From Piper betle (taxonomy: Eukaryota; Streptophyta; Magnoliopsida; Piperales; Piperaceae), in contig JAURVB010001854.1 in the NCBI GenBank assembly GCA_033002965.1, forward strand, positions 59,668 to 123,667: a DNA stretch of 64,000 bases, given 5' to 3'. The position numbers and the translations under genes were made by a program. Positions 10,795-23,660 of the stretch are shown one piece after another. Under the pieces are notes generated by a model, which was given only the letters and a program-made list of their open reading frames with translations, did not search any database and had not been told where the DNA came from. Each line of letters begins with the position of its first letter. The stretch's first letter is position 1.

Positions 10795-13242
10795 TGTAAT
10801 GACCAGCCCGTTCCGAGCCAAAGACCAAGTGTTACAATATAAAACTAAATGTCTCGTAAATTAATTTTATATTAATTTATCAACATCATGAATAAATCCA
10901 TGACGTAAATTCTTTTAAACCATACAAATTAAATTCATACTGAAAGAATTAGTTAAAGTTCAAATTCTAAGTCATGCCATGAAATAAAATATAATATAAC
11001 CAATACTCGAAATAATCTAAGACCATTGAAACGAACTAAAATCTCACTACCAAGCAAACAACCTAGAAGTATAATAGCAAATAAGAAAAATCAAAAGTCT
11101 AATAACAAAGTCCTCTAGCTGTCCCAACTCTAGCCATCCTTCCATGCTCACACTTGTGAAGACAATTCCTCGTTAGTGATAAAAATACTACGTCATATAA
11201 TTACAAGAAACAAGTTAATATATTCCACAACATCACTAATTGAGTCTTTTAGTGATTATAAACCTATGTCAAGCCCTTATTATTTCAGGACAGGTGGCCG
11301 CCCCAACCAGCTACAATCCCATGTATATGCGCACACACTATATGTCCCACGGCTATAGTTACTAATATTTGTCATTGACTCACCCTCTCAGTATCACAAG
11401 TGCATATTGAGTCGTCTTGCACCACCACGCCCTGTCACCCCTTTCGGCATGGGGGCAGGTATTTAATCTTTTAAGAATTTTAAGGGTGTAGCCCCGTGTC
11501 GGACTAAGTTAATTCTTTGACCCTAGTTGCGCTACAACGCATGGTGGTTGAATGCAAGCTCAGGCTGACCAAGGCTGCCAAATAGGAATATATAATGATT
11601 TCGAGTAATTATACAGACCTGGAATTCTGATGAGACACCCACAACTACGACACACGATCCTAATCTAAATGAAACAATAAAATTATACATAGGTATAATT
11701 TTATATGAGAAAAAATGCATGCAATGAAATGACTTTATTATATGATGATTAAAACTCAACAAAATAAACATGCAACACACAAAATATTAAACTTTAAATT
11801 TACATTATTTACAATAAGTCTAGTGAGATAATTAATTATTCATGTGACACAATCAATTAAGTCATACCTTACCTTTTAAATTAATTATTCAATCACAATT
11901 CACCCTTAGCCAACGACAAAATGATTATTAACTTACTAGCATGTATTTAATTACTAATATTAGTGTATTTTCCTTGATGCATTAATTATTTAACCAAAGA
12001 AATCATATTAAGATTACCGTCCTAGAAATTTAGGTTACCATTTAGACTTTTAATTAATATCACACTTTAATTCCTATTAAGAAATAATGGTTACTTATTC
12101 CATTAATAATAGCTTGGATATTTATTAATAACAATTTATTAACTTTTCACTAACTCTAATTAATTATCTTAAGATTAGTTAGATCGTTGTATCCAATTAT
12201 TTGATATAGCTTGTATTAAAATTTAAAGGATATCACTCGTAAGATTATTTTAAATTACTTAACTCAATAAAGGTTCGAACTTTATTTATTCTAAGCATGT
12301 TATTACGATTCAACGCTTGTGATTATTATACTATTATATTCTAATAATCCATACTTTAATTTATCAATACAACCACATAAGGTTCTTATTTTTATATTTT
12401 AGTAGTGACATCATAAATATAAATGATTGTAAACACTGAATGATAATTTAATACTAATCTCATTTTAACTAGTAAAATATTCATGGAACAGTTATAATAT
12501 GCTCATTCACATGAATTTATAACATTTTAATTAACCCAATAGTGATTAATTGTACTTGTGATTCGATTAATAATTAATAACCCATGATCACATACGCGTA
12601 TTAACTTACTAAGATATAAAAACGTCATCCTTGCTACTTTAATTAATTATAACCAGTTAATTAATAGATTACAATGTCATTCATTAATTAATTAACTATA
12701 ACCATTAACAAACACATATAGATCATAATTAGCTCTAATATTTATTAACATTATCTAATATAATTAATATACATATCCCAAATGAAAACACAATATACTT
12801 ATTTAATATTATATGAATAATTATTTATTAATAATTATGCCACATGATCATGAATTTAAAAGACAACCATATACATAAATCAACAACATTAACAATAATA
12901 ATAACAAAAATAGTTTAGTTATCTATATATAATATAAAGCATGCTTTCATCCATAAACATAAGATAATAAACATATGATCAACTATTACTAATATCATCA
13001 CTTGATTTAATTCAAGTCAATTTGAATTCATTATGAATTAATTAGTATTTAATCACTCATTAATCAAACCCAAAACTAAAAAGAGCACAAACACTATAGA
13101 TGCATGTGAGAGGAAGAGGACAGGTAGTAACCTATACGCGAGAGAAGATGGAGAGGCTCCCAACAAGGAAGAGACGATACTAGAGGGGAAAAGTGTTGGA
13201 AAATAGACACTCTAAGGGAATCAACCCAAAGAAAATATTTTC
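10795..13242 (-). mobile_element. B-like LTR, minus orientation
   Basis: It starts TGTAATGACCAGCCCG and then follows the B LTR layout: TTCCTCGTTAGTGAT, a GTAGCCCCGTGTCGGACT block (11488-11506), GCATGGTGGTTGAAT, TAATTATACAGACCTG and ATTATACATAGGTATAAT, then a long AT-rich part. It is more diverged from the copies at 38423 and 60643 than those are from each other. The right end near 13190-13242 does not show the usual CTTTACA terminus, so that boundary is approximate. No coding domain is present. Confidence 0.72.
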
Positions 13243-13530
13243 TGTAACACCCCGACTTTGGTTCATTTAAGAACTGAATCAGAAATGTTGCGATCAGAGT
13301 CGAGTCATATTTGAAGTTGTCAATCAGTACGACTCAATTGATAAAATAGATCGAAGCAACCTTCTTGGTGTCATGAGAATGGAAGACACCGTTAAATACA
13401 CGTTAAAACAAGTCAAACATAAATAAAAGTAAGAAAGTAAATAACTACGTTGAGCTCAAGTGTGTGTAGCGTTGGTCTATCCTCCCACCAGAGTCGACTC
13501 AAGATTAAAAGACCTACATATATTATACGA

Positions 13531-14859
13531 CAAACTAAAATCTGGGCTGTATGGCTCACTGTTGCCTTTCTATGTCACACACTCAAGTGTCCCTGTAAGA
13601 GGAACTAGACTGCTCACTAGGTCTTAGCTAACTCGGTCCCTAGTCAAGTATCTCACTTTGTTCCATAATGGAACAATGACAGTTGCTATGACTCTACTGC
13701 ATGTTATGGCTCACAACTATATACATAACTACTAACTGCTATTGATGGGAGCTCTATGTGATGGAATGAAAGAAAGTACACTTCTACATGTACAGTGTGT
13801 CTTGAGTATGAGAACATACTCTGCAAGGAATTGTAGGATTTGCATCTGGTTTGTGGCACATGCACTGGTCAATGTCTTCTCATCTCAACCATTTGGAAAA
13901 TAGATAGTATGACTGATATATCTAGAAGGGTGGAGTGTAAAAATACTCGGGTAGAGGCTCGACTCTGTCTGACATCTTTGGTCATATAAAAAGACACTAA
14001 ATCTCTCGTGGAAAACTAGTCCCATTTCTCTAGGACTCTAACTGGGAGGTATCTCTTCCTCACATAGTCTGCTATCATGTCTCTATCTGTGGTGATGTAA
14101 GGATATCTATCTGAGTCATGATGGGTAATAAAACTCTATATAGGATACTGGGTGACTCACAAATATGGTTACGTACATAGACATGCCTCCAAGATCATCA
14201 TGATTTGACTCCGCCATAGGTGGCCGGCCTATGAACAACCAATCAACGATGAGTCTAAGAGACAGCCCCTAAGTGGCTCTAGTTAATCAACTAATAGTAG
14301 GTATGTATTTCTCGATACCATACTAGTCACGCACTTCTAAAATGATGGGGTTTAAACGACCCAAAGAGCAACTATCTTTCCTCGACTCTATGGGGACTCA
14401 TGGTGATGTTTGACATGTGCCTCGTCCGTTCTTCAATGGTGTGTGACCTCCCATCCCATACTCAATTTTTAGCACTAATTTTAACTCACATGACTATTAC
14501 TACTGTGGAAGACTCTCAAGCAATGCTGTCAGTTAAGATGGGCATATATTGGTGTCCCTCTAGTAGAATGATCCGGTCTGACTGAAGTCATTGTCTACGT
14601 CACTCCCAAGGTTGGGTGAAGTTGTCTCCTCCAGACTGATATGTCATCGGCAACTTGCACTGTATGTCCTAAACAGTACTGCAAAGGTACCTCATATACT
14701 CAGGATAAAGACTAAATCCTATGTCCCAAGGTAGGAACGTAATCGTGCTCGCAAGGCACATGGAAAACATTGTCTCCCAAATGGACACTCCTCGGCCAAA
14801 CCCATCATCTATGCCAAAATTCTAATACGAGTCGAACTCCTCTAGCGAGTTGAGGTCAT
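13531..14859 (-). mobile_element. Family A internal region, left part (non-coding)
   Basis: This matches 31345-33250 and 41385-42720 in the other internal regions through many shared lines, for example GGTGTCCCTGTAAGAGG-type text, TGACTCCGCCATAGGTGGCC and TCGATACCATACTAGTCA. Frames are short and not shared between copies, and no conserved protein block is seen. It ends at GTCAT (14855-14859), where TATAAAACCCGGG begins E2. Confidence 0.8.
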
Positions 14860-15291
14860 TATAAAACCCGGGTCTTTTTTTCGATGGTTTTAATTTTGGT
14901 TCAGTCGTGACCCAAATCAAGTTGCTTAATCGGTTATTTTTCCGCGTATTTATGTATGGTATCTAAGTATGTACGAGTTGCCCGGCCTTAGCCTCCTTGA
15001 GCGCTCGGTATGCCTGTTTGGATGTGGCACACCTGGTTTTTTGTTGTTGTTCATGTTTGGTCCAATTTAATCGTATATAGTTAGAAGTTAGGACTGTGTC
15101 CCTCTAGTGTCTTTGTGTGTTTGATAACTTTTCGAACCGTCCTAACCCCTTTTGGGACCTGTAGTGCAATTCCCGAGGTGGACCCAATCGCTTTAGGGTT
15201 AAACCCTAAGTTTTTGGGTTTGGAGATAACACAACCCATACTTCTTTTAGCTAACCCAACCCATCCTTCCTTAGCTAACCCAACCTATACA

Positions 15292-15490
15292 TCTATAGGT
15301 ATGGCACCCATACCCCTATAGGTATGACACCCATACCCCTATAGGTATGACACCCATACCCCTATAGGTATGACACCCATACCCCTATTGGTATGACACC
15401 CATACCTCTATTGGTATGGCACCCATACCTCTATTGGTATGACACCTATACCTCTATAGGCCTGGCACCTATACCTCTATGGCATTACCA
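15292..15490. repeat. 23-bp minisatellite of hairpin units
   Basis: About eight tandem copies of a 23-bp unit, GGTATGACACCCATACCCC plus TATA or TATT. Each unit contains GGTATG and CATACC as inverted arms around a short loop, so single strands could form a row of small hairpins. Units drift toward the right end (ACCTATACCTCTATGG). Confidence 0.9.
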
Positions 15491-15558
15491 AACCAACCCA
15501 TTCCTCTTTAAGTATGGTACCCATACCTATGACATCATCAAACCAACCACCCTTCTTC

Positions 15559-15565
15559 TATAAAA
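15559..15565 (+). promoter_or_regulatory. Possible TATA box in left half of E2
   Basis: TATAAAA sits before a CT-rich stretch (CCTCACCTTTCCACTCC, then CTCTCTCTATCC), which resembles a plant core promoter and leader. E2 also has a conserved TATA-like module at 17401-17480, and only one may be used. The call rests on composition alone. Confidence 0.3.
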
Positions 15566-17400
15566 TCCACCCATTCCCTCACCTTTCCACTCCTTCTCCC
15601 AACCTTTTTCTCCACACTTTGAGCTCTCTCTATCCTTATTTGGTATTTCAAGATGTTCTTCCTTTAAGGGTTGAAGGACTTGGAGTGGGAAAACTCCAAG
15701 TGACCTCCCCTTGAACAATTGAAGGTATGTTCTTTCCCGGTTTTGGTTGATGATTCTTGTTTGGGTTGCTGTTTCATGTATAGATATTGTTGTTTATATT
15801 TTTTATATTTTTACCATGTATATATGCCTCTTAAAGAATTTTGAGATTATTTTCATGTCATTTTCATGGGTAGATAAATAGGTATGATTTTTGTATCATC
15901 TATGTGTCCAGATCTACACTAGTTGAGCATAAAATTCATAACTCATGTTTTAGATTTCACATTTGTATGATCTTGGTCTTTTTGTTTTTACACGACATAG
16001 ATATATAAGTTATATGTTGAGCATGTTAACTGATTTGACATGGAGGATCATGATAAGGTCAAAAATTGGATTAAAGGTGGCAGCTTTCAAGTTTCTAGTG
16101 ATCTGATCACTCATTTCCCCAATTTTTACACCTTGTTATGATTTTAATTTCGTAATATATATTAATATGATATGTTAATAATCTTGTGATATTATTATCA
16201 TAAATTTACCATACTAAAATTACCTCAACTAAGGCTTGAACAAAATTAATGAAACGTTGTGTGCATCTGCTGTGTTCTGTGTAGACTACCTATGCTGTGT
16301 GTTTAGTTAAATGTTTGGATAAATATTAGATCACATAAAAATCTATAAAAATTACCTAATACACCAATAATTTTTTTATCCAACCTTGAAAATTTGAGGG
16401 CTAAAAAAATTCATTCTACTGGTAAATTGGAGCAGAATTTTGGAGTATGCATGCCAAGTTCATAATCCTGTTTCTATTAATTGAATTGAAAAATTGTTGG
16501 AAACTATATTCATCTGTGGAAAAATTATATAATAAATTATAAAGTTTACTAGGTATCCTAATATTTTCTATGTTAAGTTTGGGAGCATTTGGGTATGTAT
16601 TTAATTCCATAGAATTTTCTAATTCTACCCTAGTCGAGTAAATCACAGAAATCACTAAATCAGAAATCAAGATTAGAAAGATTACCTAGGTCCAATTACA
16701 AGGAACATGGACCTGAAATATTGATGGGCTAATCTTTCAAGTGTTATATAACTATTCTAATTAACCCAAGCCCACTTGGACTTCTCAAGCCCATGGGCCG
16801 AAATTTTGAAGTTTGATGTACAGTGATAGAGTAGTGTTCTCAACACATTAATCTGACCTTAATTAACCTCAATCGACATGATAATCCACATATTATCACT
16901 TGTTAATATTTATGACAGACCCTTAGGGTGTCTTTAATTGACGGTTCAAATTTCGGATTAATCGGATACCATTTGGTCTGTCCGAAAAATCATCCGATTA
17001 ACTCCGACAATAAAACCCTAAGTATAAAATCATGTACTAAGTAGAATTGTAACCCCAAACCTTAAATGAAACTACCTAATGAGGTTTAACTCATCACTAA
17101 GCAAAATAAGTTAGTTAATTATGTTTTACATATTGTACATGTGTGGAGGCTTTGCCTCATCTTGTGTGCCAGTGTAATCTGATTATGATTCGGATTCCAT
17201 CTCCTATTAAGTTATGCGGATTGAGCTCATCGATTTAGGATGCAAGGCTCCACTATCTTGCTTCACCCTTATGTTTGGCTCTTGAGTGACATGTTTAATA
17301 GTGTTTTAAGTGATAGGATGGTGTCAGCGGCACTTTTATTGGATCCCTCTGAAACTGGACTATTTAATCGCATTTTATCGTATGTTTAATAAAACTACAA

Positions 17401-17480
17401 GGATAAGATCCCTTATTCGTTTTTCAACTAAAGCTCTAGAAATATATGATACAAGCCACTTCCGTAAGCCTATTATATAA
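17401..17480 (+). promoter_or_regulatory. Conserved LTR promoter module in E2
   Basis: GGATAAGATCC at 17401 is followed 70 bp later by TATTATATAA (17471-17480). The same pair in the same order and spacing occurs in family A and in E1 and E3, which otherwise differ, so it is probably the LTR core promoter. Confidence 0.5.
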
Positions 17481-19246
17481 GTATGCACATTTTTATGTAT
17501 TTCACGAATAAAAGAGTGAGTGGTATGGAGATATTCAAATTGCACTAGTACCCCTTCTACCCTTAAGTGGTGCAATGCATGTAGGGTACTTCCAATCCAG
17601 CGTGTTTCTGAAAATTGTGGCACATTAGTTCCGAGCCACATGGGTACTGTGGCTGGTGATATATGGAAAATGTGAGCGCGTAAGCGATATATGTATGTTT
17701 ATATGTTTGTAAGATGCCTCTTTGTAGGCAATTATGGTCTGATATGTGGCCGCATTGTCCTTCGCTTACCATGTTGTGTGATTCTAGAAGTTTCAACAAC
17801 TTTTTTGTGGGTGTTTAAATACCCATTTGCTAGAAATGTTATATCCCTAGTCTTTACGCGACCAGTAATCAATTCTTTGATTGTTGACAATTTTGTCTAA
17901 TATATGTTGGTGTTTAGTCTTGTTGACTGGCGTAGGCGGATGGATCAGATGGCTCATGGAGGGGGAATTCGTGTTGTATTTGTGTTAATTACCGAGTTGA
18001 TTTGAAATCAAGATGTAGCATGTTATTGGAATAAGCCTTGAAGTGGTATGAACTTGGATTGTTTGGGATAAGTCAATTGATTGATATTGTGCACGTGTGC
18101 TTTATATATCATTATATTATCATTGTGGTGCAAACACACTTTGGGGCACTCAAACTATCGTTTGTAAGGTATATACCTAAAAGTCCTGGAACACGATGAG
18201 GAGCTTACCAGGTATGGGAAACATATTTGTTGTAGTTGTGTGAGTGTGTGATAAAGAAACATGGGTTGGAGGAGCGTACGGTTCGCATCGCTTGAAAACC
18301 CATGTGAAGTCTAGTTGTTAGGTGTTTAATTATTTTATTTTCTTACACATGTCGGGTATGTAAAATAGGTAACCACGACCCTTGTTTAAATTCTCTGCAT
18401 TCATTCGCTTGTAAGAAATTAAGAAATGTAACGAATCACTTAAACTAAGTAGTAAGAAAAAGTTCATATCACAACATGCAACCTCAAGACTGTAGCCGGG
18501 GCGCGCCTCTTCTACAGTTGAGAATGATCATTGTCATTTTTAAAAGTCACCACTCGTAGTCACTAGGGAGCTTTTGCCTCTATTGTGGCTAGGGGTGATC
18601 ATATATAATCCTTAAGTTTAAGAGTCTCTCTATGCTAGTATGAATCAACATGCATATGTGATGAAACCCTGTAAAGTTGCCCGTCTTAAACCTCCTAGAG
18701 GGTTGAGATTTGCTTCCGTAAAGTTTGTACGAGACTAGTCCAATGAATAGTTTTCCAAATTATAACATCGTACTTCAGTCCACCCTTGGACCAAAAGATG
18801 GTGAATTATAACTCATACATATGTTGTCATGATGACTGAACAATTTGACCATTGTGGCCATCTCGTCTAGAGGTCTCACTGCCCTGTTCTCAAACTCTGT
18901 CCATGTACATCCCTAAAAGACACACTAATACTGTTTGATGATCCCTATAAGATTGTAACTAACACTATCTTGCAATGCATGTCTGACCCATGGATGTCAG
19001 GTCAAGGTGATGAGATGGCCAGTGAAGTCAATCGTGTATCATCTCTTACAAATTATCTCAGTGCACCTAACTTTACTCTGTCAGGCTGATGTTGCCGTAC
19101 CTATATCTTGTCCTCAAACTTTGGCCCAACTTTTCTCTGAATGCTATGACATGTGGTCTTTGTTCAAAGCTAAGAACATCTTGAAGTAGTTGTCCTCCTA
19201 TAGGGTGAGCTAATTACTTGGCCTTTACTTTCCCTATAACTGCTCA

Positions 19247-19465
19247 CTTGGATGGTGGTAGTGCATAACAGATGGTGGTTGTGCATCACAGATGATAGTA
19301 GTGTGCATTCGATCAGTGGTAGTGCATCACAGTTGGTGGTTGGGCAACTCGGACGGTGGTTATGCATCACGGACTGCAGTTGTGCTACTCGGATGGTGGC
19401 TATGCAACTCAGATGGTGGTTGTGCTACTCGTACGGCGGTTGTGCTACCATCGGCGGTTGTGCTT
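19247..19465. repeat. 20-23-bp minisatellite in A internal region, copy 1
   Basis: Imperfect tandem units of the form GGATGGTGGTTGTGCTACTC or GGTTGTGCATCACGGACGGT. Equivalent arrays lie at the same place in the other internal regions (33768-33925 and 43141-43366). Confidence 0.85.
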
Positions 19466-20316
19466 CTAACTATTGAAGGTCTGATCCTGATCATGTACAT
19501 CGTGAACCCATTACTGTGTCTGACATATTTATCTCTGTATGTCTATTTCCCCAGAGGTAGATGCCATCAACTCGGTTCAGATTATCCAACCATGCGTATC
19601 TAATCCAGAGGGGTTTGTATCATAGTGGTAACATGTACAATAGAAATCCAATGCTGAGCCTACACTTATCTCCTACAATGTAGGGTGACTGCTCCTACAA
19701 CCACTGTCTGGTTCACAATAGCCATCACTGATCTGGCCTTGGCAGATTGAGTGATAGCCGATCAATCGTATCAATCCGTAGTCAAAGATAATCTCGCTCA
19801 TTCTCAATGTGTTCATGCCTCAATCTGGTGAAGAGTAAACAATAATACTATTTGGATAAACGTACACTAGTGGAAGAGAGTGAGGCAGTGATGAGACTAT
19901 AGATCCATCTTGCTACTCATCCACTGTTATCTTCAGAAAGTGGTCCATCCAAGTCATGCGAAAGGCAGGCAAGTGCTACAATGCGATTGCCAAAGTTCTA
20001 GGTACTCCCGGTCACCATATAACTCAACCTTAAATAACTGAGCATGTGGAGACTCATATGTCCTCAAAATCTCTCGCACGGTAAAAGGAAAACGTGTCTC
20101 TGAGCTTATCATGACATACTAGTGAGATCCACGCTGGAAACTTCTAAAATCATGATCTCATATCCATCTCAAAATTTCTATTACTGGAACATGCATTGCT
20201 CAAGTTTGACTGAGCAAAAATCTAAACCACTAAGAAAACACCTATCGGCTTCGCCAAGGACAGCTCCACACACTTGGCTCAAAACAAAAGTTTTCCATCT
20301 CAATCAACCAAGACAA

Positions 20317-20329
20317 GGCTTTGATACCA
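20317..20329 (-). other. PBS of family A element no. 1
   Basis: Minus-strand TGGTATCAAAGCC lies 3 bases from the LTR terminus TGTAACATTCCG at 20333. It is close to the initiator-Met tRNA complement and sets the element on the minus strand. Confidence 0.85.
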
Positions 20330-20332
20330 ATT

Positions 20333-21223
20333 TGTAACATTCCGATTTTGGTTCACTTAAGACCTGAATTAGAAATGTTGCGATCAATTCGAGTTATGAT
20401 TAAAGCTGTCAATAAAATAGATCGAAGCAACCTTATTGGTGTCATGAAAATGGAAGACAACATTAAATACACGTCAAAACACATCAAACATAAATAAAAG
20501 TAAGAAAGAAAATAACTACACTGAGCTCAAGTGTGTGTAGCATTGATCTGTTCTCCCACCAGAGTCAACTCAAGATTGCAAGACATACATATATTATACA
20601 AAAAACATCATTAACGAATGTTACTAATCCGAAAAATAACTAATAAAAAATGGGAAATGGTTATTCCATTACCCATGAAAACTTATGAAGCTTCAAGATT
20701 GCCTCACAATGGGAGGTAAGCAAACATACTTAACCAAGTACTAGCTCGCATGCACGGCTCATAATCATATTCATAGATACAATGCTTATGCCCTCACATC
20801 ATCCATATCACCCGCTACGGTATTCAAGCGGCAAAAGGAGTAGTTAAGTTAGTGCCACAAATTTCAGAAATGTGCTGCATTATGTAGTACCCTCTTACAC
20901 GAAACTACCTCAGGGTTTAAAGGAGTACTAATGTGGTCCATACATATCTCTGTACCATTCATTCTCTTATTCGTGAAATCCATAAAAATTTGTGTACTTA
21001 TATAATAGGCTTAGAGAGAGGTTTGTATCATACATTTCTGGAGCGTCAATTTGAAAACTAACAAGGGATCTCATCCTTGTAGTTTCATTAAACATGCATA
21101 GAAAACATCAGTTAAATGGCCCGACATCGGAGGGAAGCAATAAAATGCCGCCGATGCCGTCCAACATATAAAACACGATTAAACTTGACAAGCAAGGAGT
21201 CAAGCAAAGAGGGAGAGTCCTAC
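20333..21223 (-). mobile_element. Right LTR of A element no. 1, first part
   Basis: The LTR begins TGTAACATTCCGATTTTGG next to the PBS and follows family A to GGGAGAGTCCTAC. There a second LTR terminus begins at 21224. The LTR resumes at 24267 with CCTATGGACC, so the intervening 3 kb is an insertion. Confidence 0.85.
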
Positions 21224-21861
21224 TATAACACCCCGACTTTGGTTCACCTAAGAACCAGATCAGAAATGCTACGATTGAGTCATGTTTAATATTGTTAGTT
21301 AGTAAGACTCGATCGATAAAATATATTAAAATAACCCTCTTGGTGTAATGAGAATGGAAGACATTGTCAAATAAGCATCAAAACACATCAAATATAAATA
21401 AATGCAAGAAAGTAAATATTTTGTTGAACTCAAGTGTGTGTAGCGTTTATCTGTCCTCCCACCAAAGTTGATTCAGGATTTGCATGACCTACCTATAATA
21501 TATAAAATCCGTCAGTAACGAATGTTACTGGCCCAAAAATAACTAATACAATCTAGCAAATGGGTATTCCATTACCCATTAAAATTATGAAACTTCAAGA
21601 TTGCCTCACACTGGGAGGTAATCAAACATACTTAACCAAGTACCAGCTCGCATGCACAGCTCATAATCACATTCATACATACATACAACGCTTATGCCTC
21701 ACATCTTCCATATCACCGCCACGGTACTCGAGGGTCAAAAGGAGACAGTTAAGTTAAAGCCACATATTCCAGAAATGCGTTGCATTACGCAATACCATCA
21801 TACACCGCACTACCTGATGGTTTGAAGGAGTACTAGTGCGATTCACACATATCTCCATACC

Positions 21862-22045
21862 TGTAACGACCCGGCCCAAAGTTCAACGTAATGGGCCTAA
21901 GTCATTTTTAAAATGGTTAACCCAAGTTAAAGATCTATAGTCCATTTTCACTTATAAATAGGATCTTCTCCCAGTAGATTTCACTTATAAACAGGATCTT
22001 CTCCCAGTAGGTATTAGATGTGGGATTAAGTTGAGGGATCTCACA
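21862..22045. mobile_element. TRIM-like short LTR (184 bp) with perfect target duplication
   Basis: It runs from TGTAACGACCCGGCCC to GGGATCTCACA with TG and CA ends, and is flanked by ATACC on both sides (21857-21861 and 22046-22050). Removing it restores the family A LTR text. A 34-bp block (TTTCACTTATAAA, then AGGATCTTCTCCCAGTAG) is present twice in tandem. Length and ends fit a solo LTR of a terminal-repeat retrotransposon in miniature. It codes for nothing. Confidence 0.82.
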
Positions 22046-22090
22046 ATACCGCTCACTCTCTTACTCTTGAAATCCATAAAAATGCGTGTA

Positions 22091-22171
22091 CTTATATAAT
22101 AGGCTTAGGAAAGAGGCTTATATCATAAATTTCTAGAGCTTAAGTTCAAAAACTAACAAGGGATCTCATCC
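22091..22171 (-). promoter_or_regulatory. Conserved LTR promoter module, solo A LTR
   Basis: On the minus strand GGATGAGATCC (22161-22171) precedes ATTATATAAG (22091-22100) by the usual 60-70 bp. This copy keeps both elements intact. Confidence 0.5.
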
Positions 22172-23049
22172 TTTTAGTTTTATTAAACATGTGTAGAAAA
22201 CACAGCTAAATGGCCCGACATCGGAGGGATGCAATAAAATGCCACTGATGTCGTCCTACATAAAACACACGATTAAACTCGACACTCAAAGAGTCAAGAG
22301 GAGAGGGAGAGTCCTACGGACCTGTTGTCCAAGCTCCAAGCGTATCTACACATCTACACCAAGCTCAAACTCCCAAACCTACATCGGAACCCACTACTAA
22401 ATAAAATACTAACATCTCTATATGATGCATGCTCTTGGTGTGTGCTTATATCATCAAGACATCACAACAAAGAAACAAACCTATAACTAAACATGTGCAT
22501 GCAAATCGAGATATAATAATAATAATAAATAAATAATAAATAAAGAAAGGAAATCTATTCATAGATAATTAGATAAATAATAAGTACATAAAACAAACAT
22601 TACTCTAATCATAAAATAATAATATAATTATATTATATAAATATACAGGTAAACACGAGTAGATATCAACATATACACGTGCTAGTAAATATAATAAATA
22701 AATAAATAATTTAATTAATAAATAGTTAATACTTATTAATCATGAATATTAATAATATCATAGTCATACAATACAAGTATACATAATTAAATATAAATAA
22801 ACAATATACATACACATAATGAACAAATAAATAAATAACTATATATAATATACAATTTAGTACACATAATATGACTAATATTCATAAGTAAATATAATGT
22901 TAATAAGAACAAATAATCATATAAACATTCATTATATATGATAAACATATAAATAAAAATAAATAAATAATAATGAATAAATAAATAAATAAACTGAAAG
23001 TGTTGAACCAACTTGGTCTAGGTTAACTGAAAAATTGGGCTGGGTTACT

Positions 23050-23660
23050 GGGCGACATGAAGTGGACATGAACTCGGGCTCAAACTAGCGAACTTGAACA
23101 TGCCAGGCGGAGGCGGTGGCGGGAAGGTGGACGCGGGCATGACCAGGCAGGTAAATGGGCCGAACAAGTGCGGCAGTGCCCGTCGCCAAAATACGGCTAC
23201 GGCGGCGCGACAGAGGCTTCCATCAGTTGCGATCGAAAAAGGAGAGGACGGGGAATGTGATGGCGGTGATGACCGGTGTAGTCTGGCCACTAGTCGGCTG
23301 GAAAATGGTCAAAAAAGGGGACGGCCAGCTGCGGAAATCTCGGCCGCGGCGATGGTCGTGGGTGGCCTCAAAATGTAGATCGCGATAAGGTGAAGCTATC
23401 TGGGTGGTCGGATTGGCCGGTGGTGGCTTGCCGGCGTTAGAAAGTGGCCCAAACGGGTGGTGGTGGTGGTGGAGACCGGCTCCAAAAACTCCTTCACCAG
23501 CAGCGATTGCGGCAGTGTTAGTGGTTGTAAGGGGTATGATTGGAAAGCCGGCCGCTAGGCAGTGATGGGGGTGCCGATTTGGTGGCTGGGGGCAAGGTGG
23601 GGAGTCGCTGGTGGCGAGCTCGAAGTGGAGGCGGTGTAATAGTGGAAAATTTCAAAATCG
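23050..23660. other. GC-rich segment of the family A LTR
   Basis: A roughly 0.6-kb GC-rich block full of GGCGG and CGGCG triplets (GTGGCTTGCCGGCG, GGTGGTGGTGGTGG). It lies beside the strongly AT-rich tract of the same LTR. The same block occurs at about 25100-25700, 29600-30070, 36900-37460 and 50200-50450, and in plus sense at 1150-1950. Frames through it are open by composition, but differ between copies. Confidence 0.7.

Larger units (their letters stand above)
14860..18790 (+). mobile_element. E2: A-related LTR-type sequence inserted in family A
   Basis: It starts TATAAAACCCGGGTC, a likely decayed TGTAAAACCC terminus. The left half is unlike family A and holds a 23-bp minisatellite. The right half (about 17260-17700) follows family A LTR order: TTAATAAAACTACAAGGAT, the near-palindrome at 17401, AGCCTATTATATAAG at 17466-17481, then CTAGTACCCCTTC. 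So it is a related, diverged LTR in plus orientation. Family A internal sequence resumes at about 18791 (TAACTCATAC); the exact right end and any target duplication are not clear. Part of 17720-18780 is unassigned. Confidence 0.6.
18791..20332 (-). mobile_element. Family A internal region, right part
   Basis: It continues the non-coding internal region after E2 and aligns with about 33340-35076 and 42780-44220. It contains the GGTGGTTGTGC minisatellite at 19247-19465 and ends with the PBS. Short frames across the minisatellite give Gly/Val/Trp/Ser-rich peptides that only reflect the repeat. Confidence 0.8.

Noticed and set aside
10795..13242. The B-like LTR as the 5' LTR of gypsy G1
   Set aside because: G1 has its own LTR terminus (TGCAACACCC) 3 bases from its PBS at 10540, and the B-like LTR starts 255 bp later with different ends.
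19292..19603. A repetitive Gly/Val/Trp/Ser-rich peptide suggesting a repeat protein
   Set aside because: It comes from a 20-23-bp minisatellite; unit length is not a multiple of three throughout and the frame is not kept in the two other arrays.
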